Source of the DNA: Cordylochernes scorpioides
Taxonomy: Eukaryota > Arthropoda > Arachnida > Pseudoscorpiones > Chernetidae
Direction of reading: 5' to 3'
Length of the DNA: 64,000 bases
NCBI GenBank assembly: GCA_030710605.1
Contig: CP092877.1
Span: forward strand, 558,001-622,000
Of this stretch, positions 48,487-59,784 are shown piece by piece (within the stretch, counting starts at the first letter, position 1; every line of letters begins with the position of its first letter). The position numbers and the translations under genes were made by a program. The notes beneath the pieces were generated by a model that worked only from the letters and a program-made list of their open reading frames with translations, ran no database searches and was not told where the DNA came from.

Positions 48487-50048
48487 CTAGCGGATGTACC
48501 CGGCTTCGCCCGGGTTTTACCCTAGTGAAAGTTTACCTAACGAACATTAGTTAAAACAATTCTAGAAAACATCCAATCCCTACTGAATCTATACTTGGCA
48601 AGATAACTTTATGTTTGATTATCTGCTCCACCTAGCTGTACCCGTTCAAACGTTGCTGCCTTTGAACAATAAGGCAGTTTTAATACCTAAATAATAATTT
48701 ATTAATGATCAAATGTATACAATACATCAAAATGAAAATCTATATATATAAAAATGAATGTATGTGTGTCTGTTTGTTTGTTTGTTTGTTTGTCCTTTAT
48801 GCCTGACCAAACCACTCATTGGATCGCCATGAAACTTTGGGAAGTTATTTAGTATAGTACTGGGAAGGTTTCTAGCAAATAAAATTTTTGAAATAACTTT
48901 TCGCCTAGAAATAATCAAGATAAATATTCTAATTTATCTATTATAATTCAACAATCTGCTCTAAATATTATCATGATGATACGATGATTTTGTAATGTAG
49001 AAAATTAGGAAAGACAAAATTCAGGATGACACGGCAATTTATTTGAGACAAGAATAATGATACAATTCAAAGGCAAGATACTATTCCTTTAACTTCCAAT
49101 TACCGAGGGAACCAATTAATATTGATTTTATTCAACTTATCGAGTATTTTTCAAGGGACCGGGAAAAAATGTTCACTTTATCGAGAGATTCGTTAAACAA
49201 ACCTTTACTCGGGTAAAACCCGGGCGAAGCCGGGTACATCCTTACAAGAATAATGATACAATTCCAAGGCAAGATACTATTCCTTTAACTTCCAATTACC
49301 GAGGGAACCAATTAATATTGATTTTATTCAACTTATCGAGTATTTTTCAAGGGACCGGGAAAAAAAATGTTCACTTTATCGAGAGATTCGTTAGACAAAC
49401 TTTTACTCGGGTAAAACCCGGGCGAAGCCGGGTACGTCCGCTAGTTAACAATAAAATTATCCCTACATAAATGTCATTTGAATATAACATAAGTAAAAAA
49501 TAATAGATATATTTTGATAATTTGAAACTCGTAAATTTGAATCTCTCGATAAAGTGAACATTTTTTCCCGGGTCCCTTGAAAAATACTCGATAAGTTGAA
49601 TAAAATCAATATTAATTATCATTATTCTTGTCTCAAATAAATTGCCGTGTCATCCTGAATTTTGTCTTTCCTAAATTTCTACATTACAAAATAATCATTT
49701 TATCTATTCTCCCAATATATATGTTGTAGATAAATGATAAAACTAAATTTGACTTGTGCGCAATTAATAGGTAGAAAATCTTACTTTTGATAAATAATCT
49801 TTAAGATAATAAACTTGATGATAATAAAACTTATAGATAAAAAAAACTTGTTAACATCGTCGCTGCTTGCGAATTAAATCTACAAATAACTCTAAGGATA
49901 TTCTGGATATTCAAGAAATTATTTTTCAAAAACCTTCCCAGGGATATACCTAATAATATCCCAAAATTTCAACGGCGATTGGATGAATGGTTTTGAATCT
50001 ATAGAGTACAGACAGACAAACAGACAGACATTCAATTATATATATATA
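48487..50048. mobile_element. Helitron-B copies in both orientations with 206-bp units
   Basis: Minus-strand 3' end at CTAG 48487-48490. Then a plus-strand copy from ATCTATATATATAAAAATGA near 48738, with a 206-bp unit (48995-49190) and 3' ends near 49240 (degenerate) and at CTAG 49441-49444. Then inverse sequence with one partial unit (49500-49700) up to the inverse 5' end before 50049. No gene is seen; frames at 48727-48918 and 49371-49622 are repeat. Confidence 0.65.
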
Positions 50049-50396
50049 CTAGACGCCGACCCGGGCTTCGCCCCGGGATTGACCCGTGTGCATATCTACC
50101 CGAGTGATATATATTTAGATAAGATTCTTTTTTAAATAATTGTTTTTACTCAAGGGAATGTTTGTAGTCTAGTACGTTGATATAATCAATCTATCTGAAT
50201 ATTAGGAAAGGTCAGGTAATTTTTTTGTAGGGTGATGCTCTGAAAAAGAACGCTATACCACTTTATCACTAAACAAATTGGCGAGTCAAAAATAAGCAAC
50301 CTAAACAATCCATTAGCTTTGCAGGATAAGAACAGAAATAGAGAAATGCATGCAAAATTTTCAACACAAATCAAAATCTTTAATCCTCATTATTAT

Positions 50397-50680
50397 TTTT
50401 TTTTTTTTTTGCTTATCCCTAGTACACGTGGTACAGACCATGATAAGCATGGTGGGTAGTTAGCGACTGCTTTTTACTGTAAGCGCACCACATGTCTACA
50501 CATGTGAAAGCAGTTCGACTTTGCACTTACAAATGTGCCAGAGCCCCGTTTGGTTACTTGCACTCGCTGGTGGGGTTGGACTTTTGCAAGAATCGGGGGG
50601 GCCATTGGAGCATTTTTTTTTAACAGAAAAAAGTGTCCAATGCGGGGATCGAACCCGGGACGTAGTGGTCGTATTTTGTT
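50397..50680 (-). mobile_element. tRNA-derived SINE, copy 1 (head truncated)
   Basis: On the minus strand the Pol III B box GGGTTCGATCCCC (from 50640-50660) lies at the 5' side, followed by a body containing GGCTCTGGCACATTTGTAAG and CACATGTGTAGACATGTGGT and ending in an A-rich tract (seen as T12 at 50398). The A-box half of the tRNA head is missing here but present in the copy at 56787-57098. Confidence 0.65.
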
Positions 50681-50988
50681 TCTATTACATTACATGGAAT
50701 AGTTTTTTTTTTTTCTAATAAAATTTACTGACCTCTTTGTTCACTGAAACCGAAACAATTTGATGAAACTATTGATATAATCAATCTATCTGAATATTAG
50801 GAAAGGTCAGGTAATTTTTTTGTAGGGTGATGCTCTGAAAAAGAACGCTATACCACTTTATCACTAAACAAATTGGCGAGTCAAAAATAAGCAACCTAAA
50901 CAATCCATTAGCTTTGCAAGATAAGAACAGAAATAGAGAAATGCATGCAAAATTTTCAACACAAATCAAAATCTTTAATCCTCATTAT

Positions 50989-51275
50989 TTTTTTTTTTTT
51001 GCTTATCCCTAGTACACGTGGTACAGGCCATGATAAGCATGGTGGGTAGTTAGCGACTGCTTTTTACTGTAAGCGCACCACATGTCTACACATGTGAAAG
51101 CAGTTCGACTTTGCACTTACAAATGTGCCAGAGCCCCGTTTGGTTACTTGCACTCGCTGGTGGGGTTGGACTTTTGCAAGAATCGGGGGGGGGCCATTGG
51201 AGCATTTTTTTTTTAAACAGAAAAAAGTGTCCAATGCGGGGATCGAACCCGGGTCGTAGTGGTCGTATTTTGTTT
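50989..51275 (-). mobile_element. tRNA-derived SINE, copy 2
   Basis: The same element as 50397-50680, duplicated with its flanks rather than independently inserted. Confidence 0.65.
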
Positions 51276-51595
51276 CTATTACATTACATGGAATAGTTTT
51301 TTTTTTCTAATAAAATTTACTGACCTCTTTGTTCACTGAAACCGAAACAATGTGTATGTTAGACCACTCTTTGTTCAACCTTACACATTGTTTAGGTCTC
51401 TTATTAGGTGCAAGATGTATACTTATGCTAAAATGGTAATTTGGGTAAACATAGGTAAATTCATGTGAAGCAAGTTGTGCTAAAACTAATATTTCCAATC
51501 AAATTATAAAAAAAAAACACATACTATGTAATATAAACACATGTATGTAAAATAAACACAATAAAATAACCAATAATTAAAAACCATAAATTTTT

Positions 51596-52263
51596 CTAAC
51601 ACAGTATACTTCTTAAGTAAGAATACCTTACCATGAAGGTTGAAAACCCTACACATTGAAACATGTGAAAAATGTAGCATGTGTGGTGTATGATGGGCTT
51701 GAAGAGAAAATATTTAAAAAAGATATTTATTGAAACTTTTGTAATACCACACAAAATATGCATATTTACAGTTACAACTTGTCTAGCACCAAAAGATGTC
51801 ATTTGGAATATAGAGTTATATCTACGGATATGCAGCAAGAAGGACTTCGATAGAGGATGTAGGCCAGAGAGCAAAGAGAAAATAGGTTATGGAGGGGACT
51901 CAATAGCAAGTAGAGAAACTCTACCTTATTACAACAGAGGCCAAAGGGTTCATCTCTAAATCTCAAAGCAGAGCAAAACTGGCATACCCGAGACATTTGG
52001 CCAATATCGACAGATGAATCAGCTTTATAATCAATATGGGTATTATACTGCAAACCTGAAAACGGCTTATGAGTCCAAAGCTGAATACGCTGAACAGGAA
52101 CTTGCATAGTTTTTGCAGCTGCGACGCGGGCTTCAGAATACCTAAGACGGCGAAGCGCACGACGCGTCTCACTTTGAAGTGGTGTCTCAATAGCTATAGC
52201 ATTCCTATATCTCCTGGAAGCAGCCGTATTCCTACCAATTAAAGGTCGGCTGCGGCGAGGCAT
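51596..52263 (-). pseudogene. Helitron Rep-helicase N-terminal region, frameshifted
   Basis: The minus-strand frame from ATG at 52261-52263 reads MPRRSRPLIGRNTAASRR, a basic N-terminus with many Arg, typical of animal Helitron proteins. It continues to a Cys cluster (VCQFCSALRFRDEPFGLCC) that matches the zinc-finger-like motif preceding the Helitron-like N domain. Near 51880 the frame shifts; the next frame continues with LSGLHPLSKSFLLHIRRYNS IFQMTSFGA (printed in two parts), corresponding to the family's R-x-YN ... S-x-GA motif. The catalytic HUH and two-Tyr Rep motifs are not visible, and there are stops beyond. Non-functional. Assignment rests on family knowledge of these N-terminal motifs. 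Confidence 0.75.
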
Positions 52264-52319
52264 ATTCTGAAAAAAAATATTGAGATTAATAACAAAAGCT
52301 TAAAAACCAGCAATTTATA

Positions 52320-53560
52320 AACAAAGCATAAAAAATACCTGTCTTTTTGAGGTAAAAATCAAAATTCCTAAATTTTTTCTTCAAAATAACCTTCCAGATA
52401 TGTTAAAAAGATTATAAAAAACTAAAAGCATAATATTAAAGCTAAAAAATTAATGTACAAAACCATTTATCATTAAAAAGCCTCAAAAATAGACCAACCG
52501 CAGGACACGGCAATGAAAAAGCATGCTTTTTTGAGGAAAAAAATAGAAATAAGAAAAATAAGAAATAAGAAATAAGAAAAAAGCATGCTTTTTCTTCAAA
52601 ATAACCTTCCAGATATGTTAAAAAGATTATAAAAAACTAAAAGCATAATATTAAAAAGCTAAAAAATTAATGTACAAAACCAGTTATCATTAAAAAGCCT
52701 CAAAAATAGACCAACCGCAGGACACGGCAATGAAAAAGCATGCTTTTTTGAGGAAAAAAATAGAAATAATTTTCTAAAATACAAAATACAACCCCTATAT
52801 GTTAAAAAAACTATAAATAATCTAAATATAAAATACTTAATCAAATAAATTAAAATATCTTAAATAAAATTTTGAAAAAGGACCTCAAAAAGACAAATAA
52901 ATGAATCTGTTAAAGAAATCCCTCGCTTATTTAAAAATATAAATAACCTATTTTTTAGATACAACCCATATATGTAGAAAATATAATAAATAAACTGTAT
53001 TTAAAAGATAAAAGCAATAATTAAAAAACTCCATAAGAAAATTTAAAAAAGGACTTCAATAAATAAATACCAAATATTTCGAATTAGAGCAGTTATTTTA
53101 AACGGCGAATTAGATCAGTTAAATCTAAAAATGAAAATATATATATAAATAAATAAAACATACAAAATATTTCAAGAGCAGTTATTAAGCTACGCTTGGC
53201 ATCATAATGTTCGCATGTAAAGCTATTTCAGGCCTTACATATTTCTAACAACCTTTTTGAAATAGGTTTTTGAAACATGGAAATTATAATACTTCAAATA
53301 AATAGAAATAGAGTGAACACAAATAAAACATACCAAATATTTCGAATTAGAGCAGTTATTTTAAACGGCGAATTAGATCAGTTATATCTAAAAATGAAAA
53401 TATAAATAAATAAATAAAACATACCAAATATTTCAAGAGAAGTTATTTTAAACGACGAATTAGATCAGTTATATCTAAAAATGAAAATATATAAATAAAT
53501 AAAACCTACCAAATATTTCAAATTAGAGCAGTTAGCAAGTAGCGGAAAGTAAACACTTTT
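52320..53560. repeat. AT-rich local direct repeats inside the Helitron remnant
   Basis: A ~220-bp unit is duplicated at 52380-52560 and 52590-52775 (CTTCCAGATATGTTAAAAAG, GACCAACCGCAGGACACGGC, AAAGCATGCTTTTTTGAGG). A second family of ~110-130 bp units (CAAATATTTCGAATTAGAGC, GGCGAATTAGATCAGTTA) occurs three to four times between 53060 and 53530. No gene. Confidence 0.75.
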
Positions 53561-53600
53561 GAAAGTATAAATACTTTTCCTCTGTTGAATTTTTTTGTAT

Positions 53601-54618
53601 TTTATCGATAACAGCAAAGTTATGTATTTTAAAGTTAGGAAAAATATTTTGATGTTAAGCAAAACCTGCTCCATCTCGTTTTACATAAATGTTGAAAATT
53701 TGGTTGAAATTGATGCATTGTAACGAAAGTTTATAGTGATGTACTCTTATGAAATTTGCATTTTATTAATATAGATAGACTAGCGGACGTACCTGGCTTC
53801 GCCTGAGGTTTTACCCGAGTAAAGGTTTGTCTAGCGAACATTTGTTAAAACATGCCGTGTCATCCTGAATTTTGTCTTTCCTAATTTTCTACATTAGAAA
53901 ATCATAGTTTTATCTAGTGAACATTTTTTCCCGTGTCACATTGCCGTGTCATCCTGAGATAATCTTACTTTTGATAAATAATATTTAAGATAACAAACTT
54001 AGTGATAAGAAAACTTGTTATCATCGTCACAATGGGGGCGCTGCTTGCGAGTTAAATCTACAAATCTGCAAATAACTCTAAGGATATTCAAGATATTCAT
54101 GAAATTATTTTTCAAAAACCTTCCCGGTGATATACCTAATAATATCCCAAAATTTCAAGGCGATTGGATGTATGGTTTTTGAATCTATTGAGTACAGACA
54201 AACAGACAGACAAACAGACAGACAGACATTCAATTTTATATATATAGACTAGCAGATGTACCCCTCTTTGCCCGGTTTTTACCCGAGTAAAGGTTTGTCT
54301 GACGAACATTTGTTAAAACAATTCTCTATAAACTTATTTAAAAAATATATATATTTTGATAATTTGAAACTCGTAAATTTGAATATCTCGATAAAGTGAA
54401 CATTTTTTCCCGGTCCCTTGAAAAATACTCGATAAGTTGAATAAAATCAATATTAATTGGTTCACTCGGTAATTGGAAGTTGAAGAATTAGTATCATGCC
54501 TTGGAATTGTATCATAATTCTTGTCTCAAATAAATTGCCGTGTCATCCTGAATTTTGTCTTTCCTAATTTTCTACATTACAAAATCATCATTTTATCTAT
54601 TCCCCCAATATATATATA
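53601..54618 (-). mobile_element. Helitron-B fragments, minus-strand ends
   Basis: 3' ends inverted at CTAG 53780-53783 (then CGGACGTACCTGGCTTCGCC) and 54249-54252 (then CAGATGTACCCCTCTTTGCC, degenerate). The bodies contain partial 206-bp units at 53850-53960 and 54370-54600. No gene; the frame at 53465-53674 is repeat. Confidence 0.65.
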
Positions 54619-54749
54619 CTAGCCGAGTGACCCGGGCAACGCCCCGGGTTTACTCGAAGGGCCCGCAGGTGAGAAACTATAGGCATTGGTTCCTATGCCT
54701 AAAAAATTATTTAAAATGAAAAAAGAAGAAAAATACTAACAAATCAGAA

Positions 54750-54840
54750 AATAAAAGTGCAAACAACACATCTACACTACTTCAAGAACATGAGAGCACA
54801 TGCACTGTGTAACCATACGTGTACCATTCGTAAAGACCCT
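54750..54840 (-). pseudogene. Helitron helicase C-terminal fragment
   Basis: The minus strand encodes FTNGTRMVTQCMCSHVLEVV, matching the NGTR-xxV...VLEA motif near the end of PIF1-like Helitron helicases. It is only about 20-30 codons long, flanked by stops. Confidence 0.6.
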
Positions 54841-55389
54841 GCTTAGGATTAAAATATCTCCGAAGCATAACAATACAACCAACTCATGTTTGCTAAGCAA
54901 TTTCAGGAAAGAAACTATAGGCATTAGTTGAAGAGTTTAAATAAATATATTTAGAGTGAAAAAATGACACAAATCAGCAAATAAAATTGCAAAAAATGCT
55001 ACTATATCGCAGATAAGACAACATATAAAAGGAATGAAAATATTTCAAGGACCTCATTAAAACTACATTTCTAGTTTTATATATACAATATAACCTCGAT
55101 AATTCGACCATGTTTTGTTGTCTTGACCTACAGCCTATCATATAACAAAGTGTAATTCAACACTATCGATAATTCGACCATTTTAAATTTCAACAATTGT
55201 TTGTTGCTCAAATATAACTTCACTGCTAAAAAGGTATTACAGAGAAAATGGCTGACATTGTAAATGTACAAAATGTATGTATAGAGCAGGGGAATAATAA
55301 ATAATGACCAAAATCAAATTAATTGATAATATATAGATTATTGCCAAAAAAAAAATACAAAAAATATTTTTTCTCCTTTCTTATCTTCA

Positions 55390-55672
55390 CTCAATCATAT
55401 TAGAGTGTCAAGCTTGTAAAGCTTGAAATTAACAACCATCACGATTGGGTGAAGTAGAATGCGTCTGCCTTTGTCATCAAGACTGGGAGCACTACTCAGT
55501 GGCAGGCCACTGACTTAGCTCCAAAAGAATGTATCCCTGGATTAGGAGCCCTTACAAGGTACTATCAGCCGGGCCAGCTGAGCCCAGGTTTTTTTAGTGA
55601 GCTTGTTACTGCTCCCCCTCCTCCTTTTTCATCCTGGCTTGGGACCGGCAAAGGCGGAGTTTTTTTTCTTTC
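55390..55672 (+). mobile_element. Unclassified GC-richer retroposon-like insertion
   Basis: About 280 bp with GC content well above its surroundings, containing CACTACTCAGTGGCAGGCCA, GGTACTATCAGCCGGGCCAG and, at its end, GGCTTGGGACCGGCAAAGGC then GGAGTTTTTTTT. The composition and T-run-bearing end suggest a SINE or LINE 3' end, but I cannot place it in a family, and no clear target duplication is visible. It interrupts the Helitron remnant. Confidence 0.45.
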
Positions 55673-55853
55673 AAGTGAGAAACTTTAGGCATTGGTGAAA
55701 AGTGTAAATATATATTCTGGAAATGAAAAAAAAAGGATAAAATAAATCAGAATATAAATTTACAAACTATATTTCAGAGGAGACGATTTATAATAGGAAT
55801 TCATTTAAATGACCTCATTAAAAACTACATTTTATATATACTTGGGTTCAACT

Positions 55854-56070
55854 TTACATGTATGCTATCCAAAGTTCGCACACTTGAAAAAGTCACATAA
55901 AGTCGTCTGTGCGTAAACACAGGCTCTTGTAGCAAAGGTTTGGCCTTGAGCCCTCTTTATAATCATATATTTCAGACATTATACAGTGTGTTCAACTTTG
56001 GGTACTGTCAGTATATGTGCTTCAAGGACATGAGAGCACATGCGCTTGAACACCATACCTGTTCCATCGC
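55854..56070 (-). pseudogene. Helitron PIF1-like helicase, C-terminal end
   Basis: Read on the minus strand: first GTGMVFKRMCSHVLEAHILT (56070-55983 region), the NGTR..EA.ILTG motif. Then, after stops, AKPLLQEPVFTHRRLYVTFS and SVRTLDSIHVKLNP (55947-55854), the final PIF1 helicase motif (usually HGQLYVALSRV; here the Gln of GQ is replaced by Arg). The ~100 residues normally between them (FIPRI region) are missing. It is a decayed fragment. Function in life: the DNA helicase of rolling-circle transposition. Confidence 0.8.
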
Positions 56071-56179
56071 AAAGATCCTATAGGCATTGGTGAAAGTGTA
56101 AATAAATATTTTGGAAATGAAAAAAAATTGCAGATATGACAACATATTAAAGGAATAAATTCATTTAAAAGACCTCATT

Positions 56180-56470
56180 AAAAACATAAAGGCGTCTGTG
56201 CGTAAACACAGGCTCTTGTAGCAAAGGTTTGGCCTTGAGCCCTCTTTATAGTCATATATTTCAGACATTATACAGTGTGTTCAACTTTGGGTACTGTCAG
56301 TATATGTGCTTCAAGGACATAAGAGCACATGCGCTAGAACACCATACCTGTTCCATCGCAAAGATCCTATAGGCATTGGTGAAAGTGTAAATAAATATTT
56401 TGGAAATGGAAAAAAATTGCAGATATGACAACATATTAAAGGAATAAATTCATTTAAAAGACCTCATTAA
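56180..56470 (-). pseudogene. Tandem partial duplicate of the helicase fragment
   Basis: 56186-56470 repeats 55906-56186 almost exactly, starting within the helicase motif at GGCGTCTGTGCGTAAACACA, so the last ~20 codons are missing from this copy. A direct duplication of about 280 bp. Confidence 0.75.
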
Positions 56471-56786
56471 AAACAACAATTCTATATTTTTATATATACA
56501 ATATAATCTAATTAATTCAACACACGATAATTCGAACATTTTTTGGATGTCTCGACCTACGGCCTATCATATGACAAACTAATTCGACACTTTCGATAAT
56601 TCAACTATTTTGGAAAATCAAATTTCAACAGTTGATATTTGTCTAAAACCCCTATTATTAACAACATATTAGACTGCAGAGTGCAAAAATGTAGAAAAGT
56701 GTATGTATATAATTGTATGCATATATTTGTATGTAAATAATTGTATGCAAATAATTGTATGTATAGATCAATGAGTAAAATAATTT

Positions 56787-57098
56787 TTTTTTTGCTTATC
56801 CCTAGTACACGTGGTACAGGCCTTGATAATCATGGTGGGTAGAGTAGGCGACTGCTTTAACTGTAAGTACACCACATGTCTAAACATGTGAAAAGCAGTT
56901 CGACTTTGCATTTACAAATGTGCCAGAGCCCCGTTTGATTACTTGCCCTTGCTGGTGGGGTTGGACTTTTGCAAGAATCGGAAGCCATTGGAGCATTTTT
57001 TTTTTAATTTTTCAGAAAAAAGTGCCCAATGCGGGAATCGAACCCGGGTCGTAGCGGTCGAAAACCAACGGCTTAGACCATCCTTCCACCAACCCCCA
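56787..57098 (-). mobile_element. tRNA-derived SINE with complete head
   Basis: On the minus strand the head starts near 57098 with TGGTGGAAGGATGGTC (A-box-like) and continues to GGGTTCGATTCCCGC (B box) at about 57030-57045, then the same body as 50397-50680, ending in an A-rich tract at 56787. About 310 bp. Transcription by Pol III is inferred from the two boxes. Confidence 0.7.
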
Positions 57099-57215
57099 GT
57101 AAAATAAGTAAGTAAAAAGAAGACCAAAAATAAGTGATAATAATTTATTGAATAACAAATAAAATAAAAAATCTTTCAGGTGAAAAATTATAGGCATTGG
57201 TAAAAAAGTAAACAA

Positions 57216-57309
57216 GAGAAATAGCAATTGGGGTTTTGTGTCTGCGGCGAGTCATATTAGCACGCCTAGCTGTTAGGGGAGTGAGTCTTCCACGGCCTTT
57301 TCGAGGCAT
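57216..57309 (-). pseudogene. Helitron protein N-terminal fragment
   Basis: From an ATG at 57307-57309 the minus strand reads MPRKGRGRLTPLTARRANMT then RRRHKTPIAIS, the Arg-rich beginning found in animal Helitron proteins and similar in style to the start at 52263. It then runs into AT-rich sequence with no Cys cluster. The longer frame that begins at 57474 adds unrelated residues upstream. Truncated. Confidence 0.6.
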
Positions 57310-57599
57310 GACAGAAGACGCTGAAAAAAAAGGTAAAATAAGAACCAAGCAGAGGAAAACTATAAAACTGAAAGCCAGGACAGGCATAAAAAGAAAATTC
57401 CAAGCATGTGAGGAAACAATTGATGAATAAAAAAGGATTCCAAAAAAATACTGCAAAAAAGAAACCAGACACAAAAAGCAACAATTGAGTACACAAATAC
57501 AGCATCAGCCTATTTATGAGAAGAAAAAAAAACGACAGACACAAAAATGGAGCTAAATTTAAATGAAAAACTATAACAGATCAAGTAATCAAATCAGGC

Positions 57600-58200
57600 A
57601 TTATGAAAGATACTGTAAAAAAGAAAATCAGACACAAAAATCAGACAAAAGAATAAATGAGATTTTATTCTTTAGTTCATTTATTAAATAAGACACAAAA
57701 ATGGAGCTAAATTCAAATGAAAAACTATAACAAATTAATAAAAAAAAATAAGACCTAATCCAAATGTCACCATCATCAGACAAAAGAAAAAATGAGATTT
57801 TATTCTTTAGTTCATTTATTCTTTTGTCTGATGCTGTTGCTGAAACGTCACACACTATTAAATTATTTGTATTAGGTCTTATTAATGAGAAAAAAAAAGA
57901 TGCCAAAGAGAGATGAAAGGATGCCACAAAAGATAACCAGATACAAAAATTGTGCTAAATTAAAATGAAAAACTATAACAAACACTTATAAAAGATAATT
58001 ATTATAGAATAAAAGTAATAATTCAATCTACAATTCGAAAAATAATATAACTTCAGCCTATTTATGAGAAAAAAAACGTTGCCAAAGACATTAAGAAAGA
58101 TACTGCAAATAGAAAACATACACAAAAATTGAGCTCTATTTAAATGAAAAACAATAACAAAGTACTTACAAATTATAATCATAATCAAATGAATCAGAAA
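57600..58200. other. AT-rich Helitron interior with local repeats
   Basis: Several 40-80 bp words recur (ATGGAGCTAAATTTAAATGAAAAACTATAAC-type, printed in part; CAGACAAAAGAA(T)AAATGAGATT). Inverted copies of TTTATTCTTTAGTTCATTTATT occur at 57660 and 57800. No gene is seen. Confidence 0.5.
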
Positions 58201-58210
58201 TATATATTAT

Positions 58211-59784
58211 AAATAGCGAACCCGGCCACGCGTTGCTGTGGCTAAATTGTAATATGTTAAATTAACATTATACTAAACTATTCAGTACAGAGAGGTTAAT
58301 ATTCACTTATAAGGATAAAAATGTTTTAGCCGATCTAAAGCCCTACGGGATTGAGAATGGAACGTTACGTTAAAAATTGAAAGTGATTTTTTATATTTAT
58401 CGATAATATAGCCCTTCATTGTAATCATTGATTATAATCACTGCATTAATAAATGTCAATGAACTCGTTTATATGTATTGTTTTTTGTTTTCGAGATATT
58501 CTAATAGAACGTTCTAACATTTTTTGTTAAATATTAATATATGCACAAACACAGAATATAATCACTATGTCGTAATTTCGCTATAATTATTGTTATAAAT
58601 ATTATTCTAAAATAATTCGCCAAAAATCGTCCTGATAGTATACTAAACAACTTCCCAAAGTTTCATGGCAAACATCTAAAATAAAATAATACTTTTATTA
58701 CTTTGCTACAATATTAAAAAGAGGGGGGCTTAGGTGTTTAAAATGTAAAATGTGCTCCAAATAGTATTACATAGAGCCTTCATAACAAACATATTTAAAA
58801 TAAACCAATCAAAATATAATAATGCTGTAAAAACAGACCTTTCTACAATAATATAAAAGAAACGAAAATAAAAAAAGACACCCACGCTGAGCCTCGAACC
58901 TAGGTTTGTTACAAATATTATTAAAAAATTGTGTATGTTAATTTTTATTTTAAAAAGCCTACATTTTAAATAAAATAATATTTTTAATAATTTGCTACAA
59001 TAATATAAAAGAAATGAAAAAAAAAAACACCCACGCTGAGCCTCGAACCTAGGTTGCGGGGGTACGAAGCTGTGTACCTAACCTATAAGCTAAACTTGAC
59101 GTTACTAATAAGCTCATGCGAGGCTATTTAAGGCCATACTTCTGCCGCGAGGGGGCGCTGATTGCGAGTGAATCTACGTTTTATCGTAAATAAAAATGCA
59201 ACGAAAGATTATTTCTAAAGAGTAATTAGCCAGAAACCATCCCGGTAGTATACTAAACACCTTCCCAAAGTTTCATCACGATTGGTTGTAGTAATAAGAC
59301 AAAAGAACGCATTTTAAAACAAAGGAGTTGATGATGATAAATGCAAAAAATCTACGATTGTAAAATAGATTAAATTAAAAAATAAAAATAACTGTTAACA
59401 TTAGGAAAATAAAAACAGGCCTATCATACGAAGAAAAAAATAACGAAAATTTTGGTATATAGATCGTTATGTGTAGTTCAGAATCTTCGGAGGAGATAGC
59501 TCAGGACTTTACAATGGAAAACTCTGTTACGGTATTATCTATATAGATTGTAGATAAATGATAAAACTAACTTTGACTTGTGCGTAATTAATAGGTGGAA
59601 AATCTTACTTTTGATAAATAATCTTTAAGATAATAAACTTAGTGATAATAAAACTTATAGATAAAAAAACCTGTTATCTCCCGATAGGGGGCGCTGCTTG
59701 CGAGTTAAATCTACAAATCTGCAAATAACTCTAAGGATATTCAAGATATTCAAGAAATTATTTTTCGAAAACCTTCCCGGGGAT
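58211..59784. mobile_element. Decayed Helitron-like sequence with tRNA-like modules
   Basis: Begins near GCGAACCCGGCCACGCGTTG, which inverted forms a stem-loop (GCCAC/GTGGC) like a divergent rolling-circle-element terminus. It contains Helitron-type words (GAGGGGGCGCTGATTGCGAG near 59150). From 59540 it is Helitron-B (GTAGATAAATGATAAAACTA) up to the junction with the Penelope fragment at about 59785. No protein-coding gene is seen. Confidence 0.5.
58878..59105 (-). pseudogene. tRNA-like (SINE head) sequences, two copies
   Basis: 59028-59105 on the minus strand has an A-box-like TTAGCTTATAGGTTAGG and a B-box CCTAGGTTCGAGGCTC about 40 nt apart, but no pairing acceptor stem. A truncated copy with only the B-box half (ACACCCACGCTGAGCCTCGA) lies at 58878-58910. 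Both follow an A-rich ACGAAAATAAAAAAA-type tract. Probably tRNA-derived repeat fragments. Confidence 0.4.

Larger units (their letters stand above)
50170..51350. repeat. Direct duplication of ~590 bp (two units)
   Basis: 50176-50755 and 50772-51348 are almost identical; each begins TTGATATAATCAATCTATCTG and ends TCACTGAAACCGAAACAAT. Differences are mainly homopolymer lengths and one GAACCCGGGAC/GAACCCGGGTC base. Each contains a SINE-like segment. Confidence 0.9.
50049..53600 (-). mobile_element. Remnant of an autonomous-type Helitron (first)
   Basis: The left end is CTAG (50049-50052), then ACGCCGACCCGGGCTTCGCC: an inverted Helitron 3' terminus with stem-loop. The body runs rightward on the minus strand and includes Helitron Rep N-terminal coding fragments at 51596-52263. 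It is interrupted by a ~590-bp direct duplication carrying a tRNA-like SINE (50180-51360). From 52380 to 53560 are AT-rich local repeats. The main helicase domains are not found in this interval. Confidence 0.7.
54619..58210 (-). mobile_element. Remnant of an autonomous-type Helitron (second)
   Basis: The left end CTAG (54619-54622), then CCGAGTGACCCGGGCAACGC, is an inverted 3' terminus. To the right on the minus strand come helicase C-terminal fragments (54750-54850, 55854-56070, a partial duplicate at 56180-56360) and finally an N-terminal fragment at 57216-57309. The coding order on the minus strand (N-terminus at the right, helicase at the left, 3' end at the far left) is that of an intact Helitron. 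The interior is heavily deleted and interrupted by other insertions. Confidence 0.75.

Noticed and set aside
57236-57430. Plus-strand ORF with basic residues (KRGKIRTKQRKT)
   Set aside because: Complementary to the Helitron N-terminal fragment and AT-rich flank; no domain.
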